Origin: Streptomyces seoulensis
GTDB taxonomy: Bacteria > Actinomycetota > Actinomycetes > Streptomycetales > Streptomycetaceae
Reading direction: 5' to 3'
Assembly: GCF_004328625.1 (NCBI RefSeq)
Contig: NZ_CP032229.1
Span: 1,054,001-1,118,000 of the forward strand
DNA length: 64,000 nucleotides
Within the stretch, counting starts at the first letter, position 1. Each line of letters starts with the position of its first letter. The notes under the pieces were generated by a model. It was not told the DNA's origin. It saw only the letters and a list, made by a program, of their open reading frames with translations, and ran no database searches. This document shows positions 25,309-34,449 of this stretch, piece by piece. The translations under genes and the position numbers were made by a program.

Positions 25309-26820
25309 TCAATTGCCGGAAAGCACCCTGACCAGCTCATCAGCGGTCCGGCACCGGTCCAGCAGCTCCTTGACGTGATTTCGCGTTCCGCGAAGAGGTT
25401 CCAGGGTTGGCACCCGCTGGAGCGAATCGCGGCCGGGAAGGTCGAAGATGACCGAGTCCCAGGAGGCCGCGGCGACGTCGTCCGCGTACTGCTCCAGGCA
25501 CCGCCCGCGGAAGTACGCCCGGGTGTCCTCCGGCGGCTTCGTCCGCGCCCGCTCGACCTCCGCGTCGTCCAGCAGCCGCTTCATGCGGCCCTTGGCGACC
25601 AGGCGGTTGTAGAGCCCCTTGTCGGGCCGCACGTCGGCGTACTGGAGGTCGACCAGGTGCAGCCGGGGCGCGTCCCAGTCGAGGTCGTCGCGGCGGCGGT
25701 AGCCCTCCATGAGCTGCCGCTTGGCGACCCAGTCGAGTTCCGCGGCCAGGCTCATCGGGTCGTTCTCCAGCCGGGTGAGGGTGTCCTCCCAGCGGACGAG
25801 GACGTCCTTGGTCTGGTCGTCGGCGTCGGCCCCGTAGCGCTCCTCGACGTACTTGCGGGCCAGCTCGAAGTACTCCATCTGCAGCTGCACGGCGGTGAGC
25901 GTGCGTCCGCTGCGCAGGGTGACGAGGTGCTGGAGGGTGGGGTCGTGCGAGACCTGGTGGAGGGTGCGCACGGGCTGATCGACCGCGAGGTCCACCGCGA
26001 TGAAGTCGTCCTCGATCATGGAGAGGACCAGTGCGGTGGTGCCCAGCTTGAGGTAGGTGGAGATCTCCGAGAGGTTGGCGTCGCCGATGATCACATGGAG
26101 GCGGCGGTACTTCTCGGCGTCCGCGTGGGGTTCGTCGCGGGTGTTGATGATGGGCCGCTTGAGGGTGGTCTCCAGACCGACCTCGACCTCGAAGTAGTCG
26201 GCGCGCTGGCTGAGCTGGAAGCCGTGTTCGTGGCCGTCCTGCCCGATGCCGACGCGGCCGGCGCCCGCGAAGACCTGGCGGGAGACGAAGAAGGGCGTCA
26301 GGTGGCGCACGATGTCCGAGAAGGCGGTCTCCCGCTTCATCAGGTAGTTCTCGTGCGTGCCGTAGGAGGCGCCCTTGTTGTCGGTGTTGTTCTTGTAGAG
26401 GTGGATGGGCTGGGCGCCGGGGAGCGCGGCGGCGCGTTCGGCGGCCTCGGCCATGATGCGTTCGCCGGCCTTGTCCCAGAGGACGGCGTCGCGCGGGTTG
26501 GTGACCTCGGGGGCGCTGTATTCGGGGTGGGCGTGGTCGACGTAGAGCCGGGCGCCGTTGGTCAGGATGACGTTGGCGAGGCCGATGTCCTCGTCGGTGA
26601 GCTGGCTGGAGTCGGCGGTCTCCCGGGCGAGGTCGAAGCCTCGCGCGTCGCGCAGCGGGTTCTCCTCCTCGAAGTCCCAGCGGGCCCGGCGGGCCCGGTG
26701 CATCGCGGCCGCGTAGGCGTTGACGATCTGGGACGAGGTGAGCATGGCATTGGCATTGGGGTGGCCGGGGACGGAGATGCCGTACTCCGTCTCGATGCCC
26801 ATTACTCGCCGTACGGTCAT
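25309..26820 (-). CDS. dop: Pup deamidase/depupylase Dop
   Basis: A 503-aa paralogue of PafA that deamidates the C-terminal Gln of Pup and also removes Pup from proteins. Motifs are [44 protein letters not shown] (with the Asp nucleophile), [25 protein letters not shown] and [30 protein letters not shown]. The Dop-specific loop near [21 protein letters not shown] distinguishes it from PafA. ATG 26820 (MTVRRVMG) is chosen because homologues begin here. It is separated from arc by a very strong hairpin and so has its own promoter in 26821-27006. Confidence 0.97.
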   Translation of the reverse strand: MTVRRVMGIETEYGISVPGHPNANAMLTSSQIVNAYAAAMHRARRARWDFEEENPLRDARGFDLARETADSSQLTDEDIGLANVILTNGARLYVDHAHPEYSAPEVTNPRDAVLWDKAGERIMAEAAERAAALPGAQPIHLYKNNTDNKGASYGTHENYLMKRETAFSDIVRHLTPFFVSRQVFAGAGRVGIGQDGHEHGFQLSQRADYFEVEVGLETTLKRPIINTRDEPHADAEKYRRLHVIIGDANLSEISTYLKLGTTALVLSMIEDDFIAVDLAVDQPVRTLHQVSHDPTLQHLVTLRSGRTLTAVQLQMEYFELARKYVEERYGADADDQTKDVLVRWEDTLTRLENDPMSLAAELDWVAKRQLMEGYRRRDDLDWDAPRLHLVDLQYADVRPDKGLYNRLVAKGRMKRLLDDAEVERARTKPPEDTRAYFRGRCLEQYADDVAAASWDSVIFDLPGRDSLQRVPTLEPLRGTRNHVKELLDRCRTADELVRVLSGN

Positions 26821-27006
26821 GCGGCCCTCCTTGCCCGGCGGCACCCTCTGTCTTGGGTGTCGCTCGCGTACCGCTGGCGCTCCGGTGCGTGTGCGGTGCC
26901 CGTCCCCGCACTGCGCGACTCGGCGGTAGGAAAGAGCCTAGAACGCCTTTGCACTGGTGGGGAGATCATTTGCGTCATTGACTGCTCCGGTCGTGGCCTG
27001 AAAAGC

Positions 27007-27047
27007 GAGCGGCTGCGGATGCCCGTGGCGGGCATCCGCAGCCGCTC
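27007..27047 (-). terminator. Very strong hairpin with T-run after arc
   Basis: A 19-bp perfect stem (starting GAGCGGCTGCGG, arms 27007-27025 and 27029-27047) with a 3-base loop, 7 bases past the arc stop. On the minus strand it is followed by GCTTTT, making it a convincing intrinsic terminator. It insulates arc from dop. Confidence 0.88.
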
Positions 27048-27053
27048 CGCCTT

Positions 27054-28820
27054 TTACAGGTACTGACCGGTGTTCGCCACCGTGTCGATGGACCGTCCGG
27101 TGTCCGCGCCCTGCTTTCCGGTGATGAGGGTGCGGATGTAGACGATCCGTTCGCCCTTCTTTCCGGAGATGCGGGCCCAGTCGTCGGGGTTGGTGGTGTT
27201 GGGCAGGTCCTCGTTCTCCTTGAACTCGTCCACGCATGCCTGGAGGAGGTGGGAGACGCGGAGGCCCTTCTGGCTCTTGTCGAGGAAGTCCTTGATCGCC
27301 ATCTTCTTGGCGCGGCCGACGATGTTCTCGATCATGGCGCCGGAGTTGAAGTCCTTGAAGTAGAGGACTTCCTTGTCTCCGTTGGCGTAGGTGACTTCCA
27401 GGAAGCGGTTTTCCTCGGATTCGGCGTACATCTGCTCGACCGCCGTCTGGATCATGCTCTGGACGGTGATCTCCTTGTCGCCGCCGTGCTCGCCGAGGTC
27501 GTCGGAGTGCAGCGGGAGGCGCTCGGTGAGGTACTTGCCGAAGATGTCCTTGGCGGCTTCGGCGTCCGGGCGCTCGATCTTGATCTTCACGTCGAGCCGG
27601 CCGGGCCGGAGGATGGCGGGGTCGATCATGTCCTCGCGGTTGGAGGCGCCGATCACGACCACGTTCTGGAGGCCCTCGACACCGTCGATCTCCGCGAGGA
27701 GCTGCGGGACGATGGTGTTCTCGACGTCGGAGCTGACGCCGGAGCCTCGGGTGCGGAAGAGGGATTCCATCTCGTCGAAGAAGACGATGACGGGGGTGCC
27801 CTCGCTGGCCTTCTCACGGGCACGCTGGAAGACGAGGCGGATCTGCCGCTCGGTCTCGCCGACGTACTTGTTGAGCAGCTCGGGGCCCTTGATGTTGAGG
27901 AAGAAGCTCTTGCCCGCGGCGACTCCGGTCACTTCCGCGACCTTCTTGGCGAGCGAGTTGGCGACGGCCTTGGCGATCAGGGTCTTACCGCATCCGGGGG
28001 GGCCGTAGAGGAGGACGCCCTTGGGCGGCCGCAGCTCGTGCTCCTTGAAGAGGTCGGGGTAGAGGTAAGGGAGTTCGACGGCGTCGCGGATGGCCTCGAT
28101 CTGGCCGCCGAGTCCGCCGATCTGTTCGTAGCCGATGTCGGGGACTTCTTCGAGGACGAGTTCCTCGACCTCGCTCTTGGGCACGACCTCGTAGACGTAG
28201 CCGGAGCGGGGTTCGAGGAGGAGTGCGTCGCCGGGGCGGATGGTGATGCCCCTCAGCGGTTCGGCGAGCCGGACCACGCGTTCCTCGTCGGTGTGTCCCA
28301 GTACCAGGGCGCGTTCGCCGTCCTCGAGGATCTCCTTGAGGGTGACGATGTCGCCGACGCTCTCGTACTCCATGGCCTCGACCACGTTGAGCGCCTCGTT
28401 GAGCATGACTTCCTGGCCGCGCCTGAGGCTGTCGAGTTCGACGCTCGGGCTGACGTTGACGCGGAGCTTGCGGCCGCCGGTGAAGATGTCGGCGGTGCCG
28501 TCCTCGTTGGCCTGAAGGAATGCTCCGAAGCCGGCCGGCGGCTGGGCGAGCCGGTCGACTTCCTCCTTGAGGGCCACGATCTGGTCGCGGGCCTCGCGGA
28601 GTGTGCTGGCCAGGCGCTCGTTCTGTGCGGAGACGCCGGCCAGGTTGGTCTGAAGCTCGACGATCCGCTCCTCGAGAATCCTCGTGTGCCGCGGAGAGTC
28701 GGCGAGCTTGCGGCGCAGGACGGCGATCTCCTGCTCAAGATAGGCAATCTGCCCGGCGGGGTCGTCGGACCCTCGTCCCGAGCGGATGCCGCGGTTGATG
28801 TCGTCGTCGTGGGCTGCCAC
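27054..28820 (-). CDS. arc: Proteasome-associated AAA ATPase ARC (Mpa)
   Basis: The 588-aa hexameric unfoldase that binds Pup through N-terminal coiled coils and feeds pupylated proteins to the 20S core. The coiled coil lies at about residues 20-90 ([37 protein letters not shown]), followed by tandem OB domains and one AAA module: Walker [17 protein letters not shown], Walker [13 protein letters not shown], and the second region of homology with RPGRLD. It ends GQYL, the C-terminal motif that opens the proteasome gate. GTG 28820 has GGAGG 8 bases upstream and is preferred to the longer open frame. Confidence 0.97.
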   Translation of the reverse strand: MAAHDDDINRGIRSGRGSDDPAGQIAYLEQEIAVLRRKLADSPRHTRILEERIVELQTNLAGVSAQNERLASTLREARDQIVALKEEVDRLAQPPAGFGAFLQANEDGTADIFTGGRKLRVNVSPSVELDSLRRGQEVMLNEALNVVEAMEYESVGDIVTLKEILEDGERALVLGHTDEERVVRLAEPLRGITIRPGDALLLEPRSGYVYEVVPKSEVEELVLEEVPDIGYEQIGGLGGQIEAIRDAVELPYLYPDLFKEHELRPPKGVLLYGPPGCGKTLIAKAVANSLAKKVAEVTGVAAGKSFFLNIKGPELLNKYVGETERQIRLVFQRAREKASEGTPVIVFFDEMESLFRTRGSGVSSDVENTIVPQLLAEIDGVEGLQNVVVIGASNREDMIDPAILRPGRLDVKIKIERPDAEAAKDIFGKYLTERLPLHSDDLGEHGGDKEITVQSMIQTAVEQMYAESEENRFLEVTYANGDKEVLYFKDFNSGAMIENIVGRAKKMAIKDFLDKSQKGLRVSHLLQACVDEFKENEDLPNTTNPDDWARISGKKGERIVYIRTLITGKQGADTGRSIDTVANTGQYL

Positions 28821-29083
28821 GGTCCTCACCTCCTCCAAGGGGAGCTGGACGCTTCCAGACCCTACCTGGGTGGGTGTCGATTGAAACCCCTAGATCAAAA
28901 AGACTGTCAAGGTGTGTCGTCGGTCACCCGGTGCGCTCCCTCTCGCACGGAGGGGATACCCACTGAACGTGATGCGGAAGCCGCTTGTTCCGGGTGATCC
29001 GGTGGGAGGCGGGTGGCGGAGGTAGGGTCGGGGTGTTCGACAGCCGCCGGCCGCGGTGGTCCGGTGATGTGAGGTCAGGAGAG

Positions 29084-29386
29084 ATGAGCGTGCAGCAGGT
29101 GGCCCCGGACGGCGAGGCGCTGGAGGTCTGGATCGACCAGGACCTGTGTACCGGTGACGGGATCTGCGCCCAGTACGCGCCGGAGGTGTTCGAGCTGGAC
29201 ATCGACGGGCTGGCCTATGTGAAGGACGGCGACGACGAGCTGTTGCAGGCGGTGGGGGCGACGGCGCGGGTGCCGCTGCCGTTGCTCACGGATGTGGTGG
29301 ACTCGGCGAAGGAGTGTCCGGGGGCGTGCATCCATGTGCGCCGGGTCTCGGACAAGGTCGAGGTGTTCGGGCCGGAGGCGGACTGA
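29084..29386 (+). CDS. Ferredoxin ([3Fe-4S]/[4Fe-4S] type)
   Basis: A 100-aa electron carrier of the short actinobacterial kind. Cysteines at 22, 28, 78 and 82 occur in DLCTGDGICAQYAPEVF and KECPGACIHV. The first motif is Cx5C instead of CxxCxxC, which resembles [3Fe-4S] ferredoxins that serve P450s; the fourth Cys (82) may be non-ligating. AGGAG lies just upstream of ATG 29084. It diverges from arc across a 263-base gap (28821-29083) that contains both promoters and shows no obvious operator. Confidence 0.9.
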   Translation: MSVQQVAPDGEALEVWIDQDLCTGDGICAQYAPEVFELDIDGLAYVKDGDDELLQAVGATARVPLPLLTDVVDSAKECPGACIHVRRVSDKVEVFGPEAD

Positions 29387-29432
29387 GGCCGGAGCCTTCC
29401 GAGACCGGGGTCTTCTGAGGCCGGGGTCTTCT
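29385..29432 (+). repeat. Three tandem imperfect 16-bp repeats at the end of the ferredoxin gene
   Basis: Copies GAGGCCGGAGCCTTCC (29385-29400), GAGACCGGGGTCTTCT and GAGGCCGGGGTCTTCT follow directly. The first overlaps the ferredoxin stop codon. Each unit is a partial inverted repeat (GACCGGGGTC), so the tract could fold into small stems acting as a terminator between this gene and the convergent secreted-protein gene. Confidence 0.8.
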
Positions 29433-29494
29433 CGGCGGAACGTTTTCGAGGACGCGCGCGTGCGATGGCATGCGCGCGTCTCGTGCGTCCGGGG

Positions 29495-30082
29495 TCAGAC
29501 GCCTCGGGTGTCGGCCGGGGTGGAGCGCAGGAAGGCGTGGCCGTTCCAGCGCCAGGCGGCGGCCTTCTTCACGTCGGGGCAGCAGCTGGGTACGTCGTCG
29601 GTGGAGTAGCCGAGCAGGGTGGCCGTCACGGTGCGGTCCCCGATGGCGAGGTCGGTGGCGGTGAGGCGGTCGGCGGGCTGGACGAGGGTGGCGACGACGC
29701 GGGGTGTGCCGTCGGTGGCGTTGCGGGTGAGGACGTAGACGGCGTCGGGCGGGGTGCCCATGGCGGCGTCGCAGTGGACGACGGCGACCGTTTCGGGTTT
29801 GCCGTCGCCGTCGAGGTCGCCGCTGGTCCTGCGGGCGACGACGGCTTTGACGGGGCCGCAGTCGAGCGGGAAGGCGACGCCGGTGGTGCCGGGCGGGGTG
29901 GTGGCGGTGGGCGCGGGGGCGGGCCTGGCCTCGGTGGCGGTGGTCGGCTGGGCCGCGGTGGCCGGGCCGGGCTGGACGAGGGAGGTCAGTGCGATCACGC
30001 CGGCGACCGCGGTGGCCGTGGCGACCCAGTGGATGGGCCGGGTGTCCGTGCGGGCGAGCTCCGGGACGGCGGATTGCTGCAC
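29495..30082 (-). CDS. Secreted or membrane-anchored protein with a calcium-loop-like motif, unknown function
   Basis: A 195-aa protein. Residues 19-35 (VATATAVAGVIALTSLV) form a signal or anchor segment after a short polar N-terminus; an Ala/Thr/Pro linker follows. The exported domain contains SGDLDGDGKPETVAVVHC, the DxDxDG loop of FG-GAP/VCBS-like Ca-binding repeats, plus three more cysteines (LDCGP and SCCPDV) that could make disulfides. GTG start at 30082. It is conserved in Streptomyces beside trmI as far as I recall, but I do not recognise a function. Confidence 0.75.
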   Translation of the reverse strand: MQQSAVPELARTDTRPIHWVATATAVAGVIALTSLVQPGPATAAQPTTATEARPAPAPTATTPPGTTGVAFPLDCGPVKAVVARRTSGDLDGDGKPETVAVVHCDAAMGTPPDAVYVLTRNATDGTPRVVATLVQPADRLTATDLAIGDRTVTATLLGYSTDDVPSCCPDVKKAAAWRWNGHAFLRSTPADTRGV

Positions 30083-30289
30083 TAGGAGGGTCTCCTGTGG
30101 GGCTGTGCCGGTGAAGGGGTGGCCAGCATGGTGTCACACGTCACGGTGGGTGGGAACGGCGGGGGCGGGTGCGGATTCGGCGGGGTGCGGGGCGTCTTTC
30201 GCGAGGGGGGAACGCGAGGGCGCCGTGCCCCTGGTTCCCGTGGTGGGAGGGGGGCGCGGCGCCCTGGTGTGGTGCGGGGTGGGTGCGGG

Positions 30290-31192
30290 TCAGCGTCCCG
30301 CGCCGCCGTCGGCGTTGGGACCGGCGTAGTCGTCGCCGTAGGCGCCCTTGGCGGGGCGGCGGCGGCGCATGGGCGGCTCGACGCCGTCGGCGAGGCGGCG
30401 GGCGGTGAGCAGGAAGCCGGTGTGGCCGATCATGCGGTGGTCGGGGCGGACGGCCAGGCCCTCGATGTGCCAGTTGCGGATCATCGTCTCCCAGGCGGTC
30501 GGCTCGTTGAAGCAGCCGATCTCGCGGATGGACTCGACGGTCCGGGCGAGCTGGGTGGTGGTGGCGACGTAGGCGCAGAGGATGCCGCCGGGGACGAGGG
30601 CCTTGGAGACGGCCTCGAGGCATTCCCAGGGGGCGAGCATGTCGAGGATGACGCGGTCGACGTCGGTGTCGGACAGGTTGTCCTGGAGGTCGCCGACGGT
30701 GAGCTGCCAGGCGGGGTGTTCGCCGCCGAAGTAGCGTTCGACGTTCTGCTTGGCGATCTCGGCGAAGTCCTCGCGGCGCTCGTAGGAGTGCAGCATGCCC
30801 TGGTCGCCGATGGCGCGCAGCAGGAAGCTGCTCAGCGAGCCGGAGCCGACGCCGGCTTCGACGACGCGGGCGCCGGGGAAGATGTCGGCGAAGGCCAGGA
30901 TCTGCCCCGCGTCCTTGGGGTAGACCACGGCGGCGCCGCGGGGCATGGACAGGACGTAGTCGGGGAGCAGGGGGCGCAGCGCGAGGTAGGCGACGTTGCC
31001 GGTGGTGCGGACAACGCTGCCCTCGGGGGCGCCGATCAGTTCGTCGTGCGGGAAGGAGCCCTTGTGGGTGTGGAAGTTCTTCCCGGCTTCGAGCGTGAAC
31101 GTGTAGTGGCGGCCCTTGGGGTCCGTCAGCTGAACCTGGTCCCCGACCTTGAAGGGCCCGCGCCTGCGGGCGGCACCGGTCGGTTCGGACAT
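30290..31192 (-). CDS. trmI: tRNA (adenine(58)-N1)-methyltransferase TrmI
   Basis: The 300-aa SAM-dependent enzyme making m1A58 in the T-loop of tRNA. After an N-terminal beta domain (FKVGDQVQLTDPKGRHYTFTLEAGKNFHTHKGSF) the Rossmann fold has the SAM-binding motif ARVVEAGVGSGSLSSFLLRAIG, then LHSYERREDFAEIAKQNVERYFG and DRVILDMLAPWECLEAVSKALVPGG, with the catalytic-loop Asp in LDML. In mycobacteria the gene also neighbours the proteasome locus. ATG 31192 lies 53 bases downstream of the site-2 protease, same strand. Confidence 0.95.
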   Translation of the reverse strand: MSEPTGAARRRGPFKVGDQVQLTDPKGRHYTFTLEAGKNFHTHKGSFPHDELIGAPEGSVVRTTGNVAYLALRPLLPDYVLSMPRGAAVVYPKDAGQILAFADIFPGARVVEAGVGSGSLSSFLLRAIGDQGMLHSYERREDFAEIAKQNVERYFGGEHPAWQLTVGDLQDNLSDTDVDRVILDMLAPWECLEAVSKALVPGGILCAYVATTTQLARTVESIREIGCFNEPTAWETMIRNWHIEGLAVRPDHRMIGHTGFLLTARRLADGVEPPMRRRRPAKGAYGDDYAGPNADGGAGR

Positions 31193-31245
31193 GTGACCAG
31201 CTTACCGGCAGCCGCAGAGGGTGAAGACCATGATCCCGGGTGGGT

Positions 31246-32652
31246 TCAGGAGGGGCGGGCCATGGCCTTCACGAAGGCGCGCTCGACGTCCGCCGCGGAG
31301 AGGACGCCGTAGATCTCGCCGGTGTTCTCGACGACGAGGTATTCGGTGGCGGGGGTGGCGCGGAGGGTGTCGAGGAGTTCCTCGCCGGTGAGTTCGGCGG
31401 AGACGCGCATGCCGTCGGTGAGGTCCTGGGCGAGTTCGCTGACGGGGACCCAGGGGCGGCGGTGTTCGGGGATGCCGACGATGGCGGCTTCGCGGACGAG
31501 GGAGAGGGGGGTGCCGTCGGCGTCGACGACGACGAGGGCGCGGGCGCCGGCGGCGTTGGCGCGGCGCAGGCCCTCGGAGAGGGGGGTGTCGCTCTGGACG
31601 GGGACGGCGCGGCGGGTGAGGGTGCGGGCGCGGAGGTCGGGGAGGTGTTCGCGCAGCCGGGCCATGCGGAGGCTGTTGCCGGCGCCGGTCCAGATGATGG
31701 CGGCGAGGATGGCGGCGAGCAGGGCGTCGGTGACGGTGTCCATGCCGCTGACGTCGCGGTCGCCGCCGAGGGCGCCGGACTGGTTGAGCAGGGGCAGTCC
31801 GATGAGGACGGAGACGGCGAGGGCGCGGCCGACCCAGGCGGCGGCGACGGTGCCGGTCATGGGGCGGCCGGTGATCTTCCAGACGACGGCGCGGAGCATG
31901 CGGCCGCCGTCGAGGGGGAGGCCGGGCAGCAGGTTGAAGATCGCGACGATCAGGTTGGAGATCATCAGTCCGGCGAGGAGGACGCCGGGGACGGTGCCGG
32001 GCTCGACGGGTTTGAGGGCGAGGTAGAAGAGTCCGGCGAGGACGAGGGAGAGCAGGGGTCCGACGAAGGCGAGGACGAATTCGCGGCCGGGGGTCTCGGC
32101 TTCCTTCTCGATCTCGGAGACGCCGCCGAAGAACTGGAGCTGGATGCGGCGGACGGGGAGTTTGAAGCGGAGGGCGGCGATGACGTGCGCGAGTTCGTGG
32201 ACGAGCACGGAGGCGTAGAAGACGACCGCGAAGAAGAGGGAGACGAGGTAGCGCAGGGCGCCGAGTTCGGGCAGGACGCGGTCGAGCTGGCCGCCGAAGA
32301 CCCAGGTGATGAGGGCGGCGACGAGGAACCAGCTGGGGGCGACGTAGACGGGTACGCCGAAGGGGCGGCCCATGAGGATGCCGCCGCCGGGTTCCTTGGG
32401 GCGCTCGGGGGGCGGGTCGGTGCGGGAGATGCCGGCGTGGGCGAGGGAGCGGTCGTGCTCGGTGCGCTCGTCGGTGTCGTCGGCTCCGGGCCGGTCGGGA
32501 CGGCCCTGGTCGTGCGGGGACTCGCGCTGCGACTCGTGTTCGGACTTGCGTTCGGGGTCGTGTTCCGGGTTCGGGGTCTCAGGCGCTGGGGGGTGCTCGG
32601 CCGGGTGGTTCTCGTCCGGCCGCGGCTGCCCGTTCCCGCCGGTCACGTCCAC
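31246..32652 (-). CDS. Site-2 protease-type intramembrane metalloprotease (M50) with CBS domains
   Basis: A 468-aa membrane protease of the S2P family, which cleaves transmembrane segments and often releases sigma factors. The zinc site is HELAH (about residues 152-156) with the third ligand in LLPGLPLDGGRML (Asp about 248). Several hydrophobic helices span 100-330, then two CBS motifs (RRAVPVQSDTPLSEGLRRANAAGARALVVVD and GEELLDTLRATPATEYLVVENTGEIYGVLSAADVERAF) suggest nucleotide control. The first 90 residues are charged, low-complexity sequence. GTG 32652 has GAGGGG 5 bases upstream; ATG at residue 94 (MGRPFGVPV) is the alternative start. Confidence 0.9.
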   Translation of the reverse strand: MDVTGGNGQPRPDENHPAEHPPAPETPNPEHDPERKSEHESQRESPHDQGRPDRPGADDTDERTEHDRSLAHAGISRTDPPPERPKEPGGGILMGRPFGVPVYVAPSWFLVAALITWVFGGQLDRVLPELGALRYLVSLFFAVVFYASVLVHELAHVIAALRFKLPVRRIQLQFFGGVSEIEKEAETPGREFVLAFVGPLLSLVLAGLFYLALKPVEPGTVPGVLLAGLMISNLIVAIFNLLPGLPLDGGRMLRAVVWKITGRPMTGTVAAAWVGRALAVSVLIGLPLLNQSGALGGDRDVSGMDTVTDALLAAILAAIIWTGAGNSLRMARLREHLPDLRARTLTRRAVPVQSDTPLSEGLRRANAAGARALVVVDADGTPLSLVREAAIVGIPEHRRPWVPVSELAQDLTDGMRVSAELTGEELLDTLRATPATEYLVVENTGEIYGVLSAADVERAFVKAMARPS

Positions 32653-32817
32653 GGTGTCCCCTCGTTCGAAGCGTCTTCCGCGCGTGGCCGGGCGGAAGGG
32701 TCTCGGGTCGATGGTATGCGGCGCGGGTGGCGCGGTCCGCTCCGGCACCCTGGTGTTCCCGGGGCCAAGGGTGCGCGGCTGGGTCGCTGTCGGTGCCGGA
32801 CCGTATGGTCTTACGTC

Positions 32818-33747
32818 ATGGAGAGCAGTGGTGTGGACAGTGCCCCCGAGGGCGTTTCGGGCGGCGGGGGCGGCGCGGAGGGTGTCGCGCGGGCCGTCGT
32901 GGCGCCGTCGTCGCTGTCTCCGTCGCGGGCGAGCGATTTCATGCGGTGTCCGTTGCTGTACCGCTTCCGGGTGATCGACCGGCTGCCGGAGAAGCCGAGC
33001 GAGGCGGCGACGCGGGGCACGCTGGTGCACGCGGTGCTGGAGCGGCTGTTCGACGTGCCGGCGGCGGAGCGTACGGCGCCGGCGGCGAAGTCGCTGATCC
33101 CGGCGCAGTGGGACCGGTTGCGGGAGAGCCGGCCGGAGGTCTCGGAGCTGTTCGAGGGTGATCCGGAGGGCGAGCGGCTGGCGCGCTGGCTGGGTGAGGC
33201 GGAGCGGCTGGTGGAGCGCTGGTTCTCGCTGGAGGACCCGACGCGGCTGGAGCCGGCCGAGCGTGAGCTGTTCGTGGAGACGGAGCTGGAGTCGGGGCTG
33301 CGGCTGCGCGGGATCATCGACCGGGTGGACGTGGCGCCGACGGGCGAGGTGCGCATCGTCGACTACAAGACGGGGAAGGCGCCGCGCCCGGAGTACGCGG
33401 AAGAGGCGCTGTTCCAGATGAAGTTCTACGCGCTGGTGGTGTGGCGGCTGAAGCGGGTGGTGCCGCGCCGGCTTCAGCTGGTGTATCTCGGCAGCGGTGA
33501 TGTGCTGACATACGACCCGGTGCCGGCGGATCTGGAGCGGGTGGAGCGGAAGCTGCTGGCGCTGTGGGCGGCGATCCGGGAGGCGACGGAGTCGGGGGTG
33601 TGGCGGCCGCGGCCGACGAAGCTGTGCGGCTGGTGCGACCACCAGGCGGTGTGCCCGGAGTTCGGGGGTACTCCCCCGCCGTATCCGCTCCCGGTGAGGG
33701 CGGCGGAGTCGGAGGCGGAGGACGCGGGCAGAATGGGGCCGGTCTAA
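32818..33747 (+). CDS. RecB-family (PD-(D/E)XK) exonuclease with predicted Fe-S cluster
   Basis: A 309-aa single-domain nuclease. The Cas4/AddB-like signature is complete: Cys44 (FMRCPLLYRF), H71 (GTLVHAVLERL), D168 (GIIDRVDV), the EVRIVDYKTG motif with D182 and K184, a following FQMKFYALV, and a C-terminal C270-x2-C273-x5-C279 (LCGWCDHQAVCPEF). The four Cys are placed as in the [4Fe-4S] nuclease modules of Cas4 and AddB. No helicase or cas gene lies nearby. Divergent from the site-2 protease and 15 bases upstream of a response regulator. Confidence 0.92.
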   Translation: MESSGVDSAPEGVSGGGGGAEGVARAVVAPSSLSPSRASDFMRCPLLYRFRVIDRLPEKPSEAATRGTLVHAVLERLFDVPAAERTAPAAKSLIPAQWDRLRESRPEVSELFEGDPEGERLARWLGEAERLVERWFSLEDPTRLEPAERELFVETELESGLRLRGIIDRVDVAPTGEVRIVDYKTGKAPRPEYAEEALFQMKFYALVVWRLKRVVPRRLQLVYLGSGDVLTYDPVPADLERVERKLLALWAAIREATESGVWRPRPTKLCGWCDHQAVCPEFGGTPPPYPLPVRAAESEAEDAGRMGPV

Positions 33748-33762
33748 CGAAGGAGTTCTCAG

Positions 33763-34434
33763 GTGGCCATCCGCGTCCTTCTGGTCGATGACCAGCCGCT
33801 GTTGCGTACCGGTTTCCGGATGATCCTGGAGGCGGAGCCGGATCTCGCGGTCGTCGGTGAGGCCGGTGACGGTCTTCAGGCGCTCGATCAGGTGCGTGCG
33901 CTGCAGCCGGATGTCGTGCTGATGGACATCCGGATGCCCCGGATGGACGGGGTGGAGGCGACCCGGCAGATCACCGGTCCGGAGCGGGACGGTCCGGCGA
34001 AGGTACTGGTGCTGACCACGTTCGATCTGGACGAGTACGTGGTGGAGGCGCTCCGGGCGGGGGCGAGCGGGTTCCTGCTGAAGGACGCTCCGGCGGACGA
34101 GCTGGTGCAGGCGATCCGGGTGGTGGCGCAGGGCGAGGCGATGCTGGCGCCGAGCATCACGCGGCGGCTGCTGGACAAGTACGCGACGCATCTGCCGTCG
34201 GGCGAGGAGCCCGCGCCGAGCACGCTGCACACGCTGACGGACCGTGAGGTGGAGGTGCTGAAGCTGGTGGCGCGGGGTCTGTCGAACGCGGAGATCGCGG
34301 CGGATCTGTTCGTGAGCGAGACGACGGTGAAGACCCATGTGGGGCACGTGCTGACGAAGCTGGGCCTCAGGGACCGGGTGCAGGCGGCGGTGTACGCGTA
34401 CGAGAGCGGTCTGGTGCGGCCGGGCGCGCAGTAG
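33763..34434 (+). CDS. Orphan NarL/LuxR-family response regulator
   Basis: A 223-aa two-component regulator. The receiver domain has the acidic pair DD (9-10), the phosphorylation Asp at 55 (VVLMDIRMPRMDG), T at LTTF and Lys in GFLLKDAP. The C-terminal LuxR helix-turn-helix reads LTDREVEVLKLVARGLSNAEIAADLFVSETTVKTHVGHVLTKLGL. No histidine kinase is adjacent; the partner must be elsewhere. GTG 33763 has AAGGAG 8 bases upstream and follows the nuclease gene by 15 bases, so the two are probably co-transcribed. Confidence 0.94.
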   Translation: MAIRVLLVDDQPLLRTGFRMILEAEPDLAVVGEAGDGLQALDQVRALQPDVVLMDIRMPRMDGVEATRQITGPERDGPAKVLVLTTFDLDEYVVEALRAGASGFLLKDAPADELVQAIRVVAQGEAMLAPSITRRLLDKYATHLPSGEEPAPSTLHTLTDREVEVLKLVARGLSNAEIAADLFVSETTVKTHVGHVLTKLGLRDRVQAAVYAYESGLVRPGAQ

Positions 34435-34449
34435 GCGTTCTCCGGGGGT

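Noticed and set aside
27249..28997. Long plus-strand open frame opposite arc
   Set aside because: Mirror of the arc reading frame; same reason as for metH.
31240..32817. Plus-strand open frame leading into the RecB-like nuclease with Asp/Glu/Gly-rich sequence
   Set aside because: It is the complement of the site-2 protease gene; the nuclease domains begin only at the ATG at 32818.
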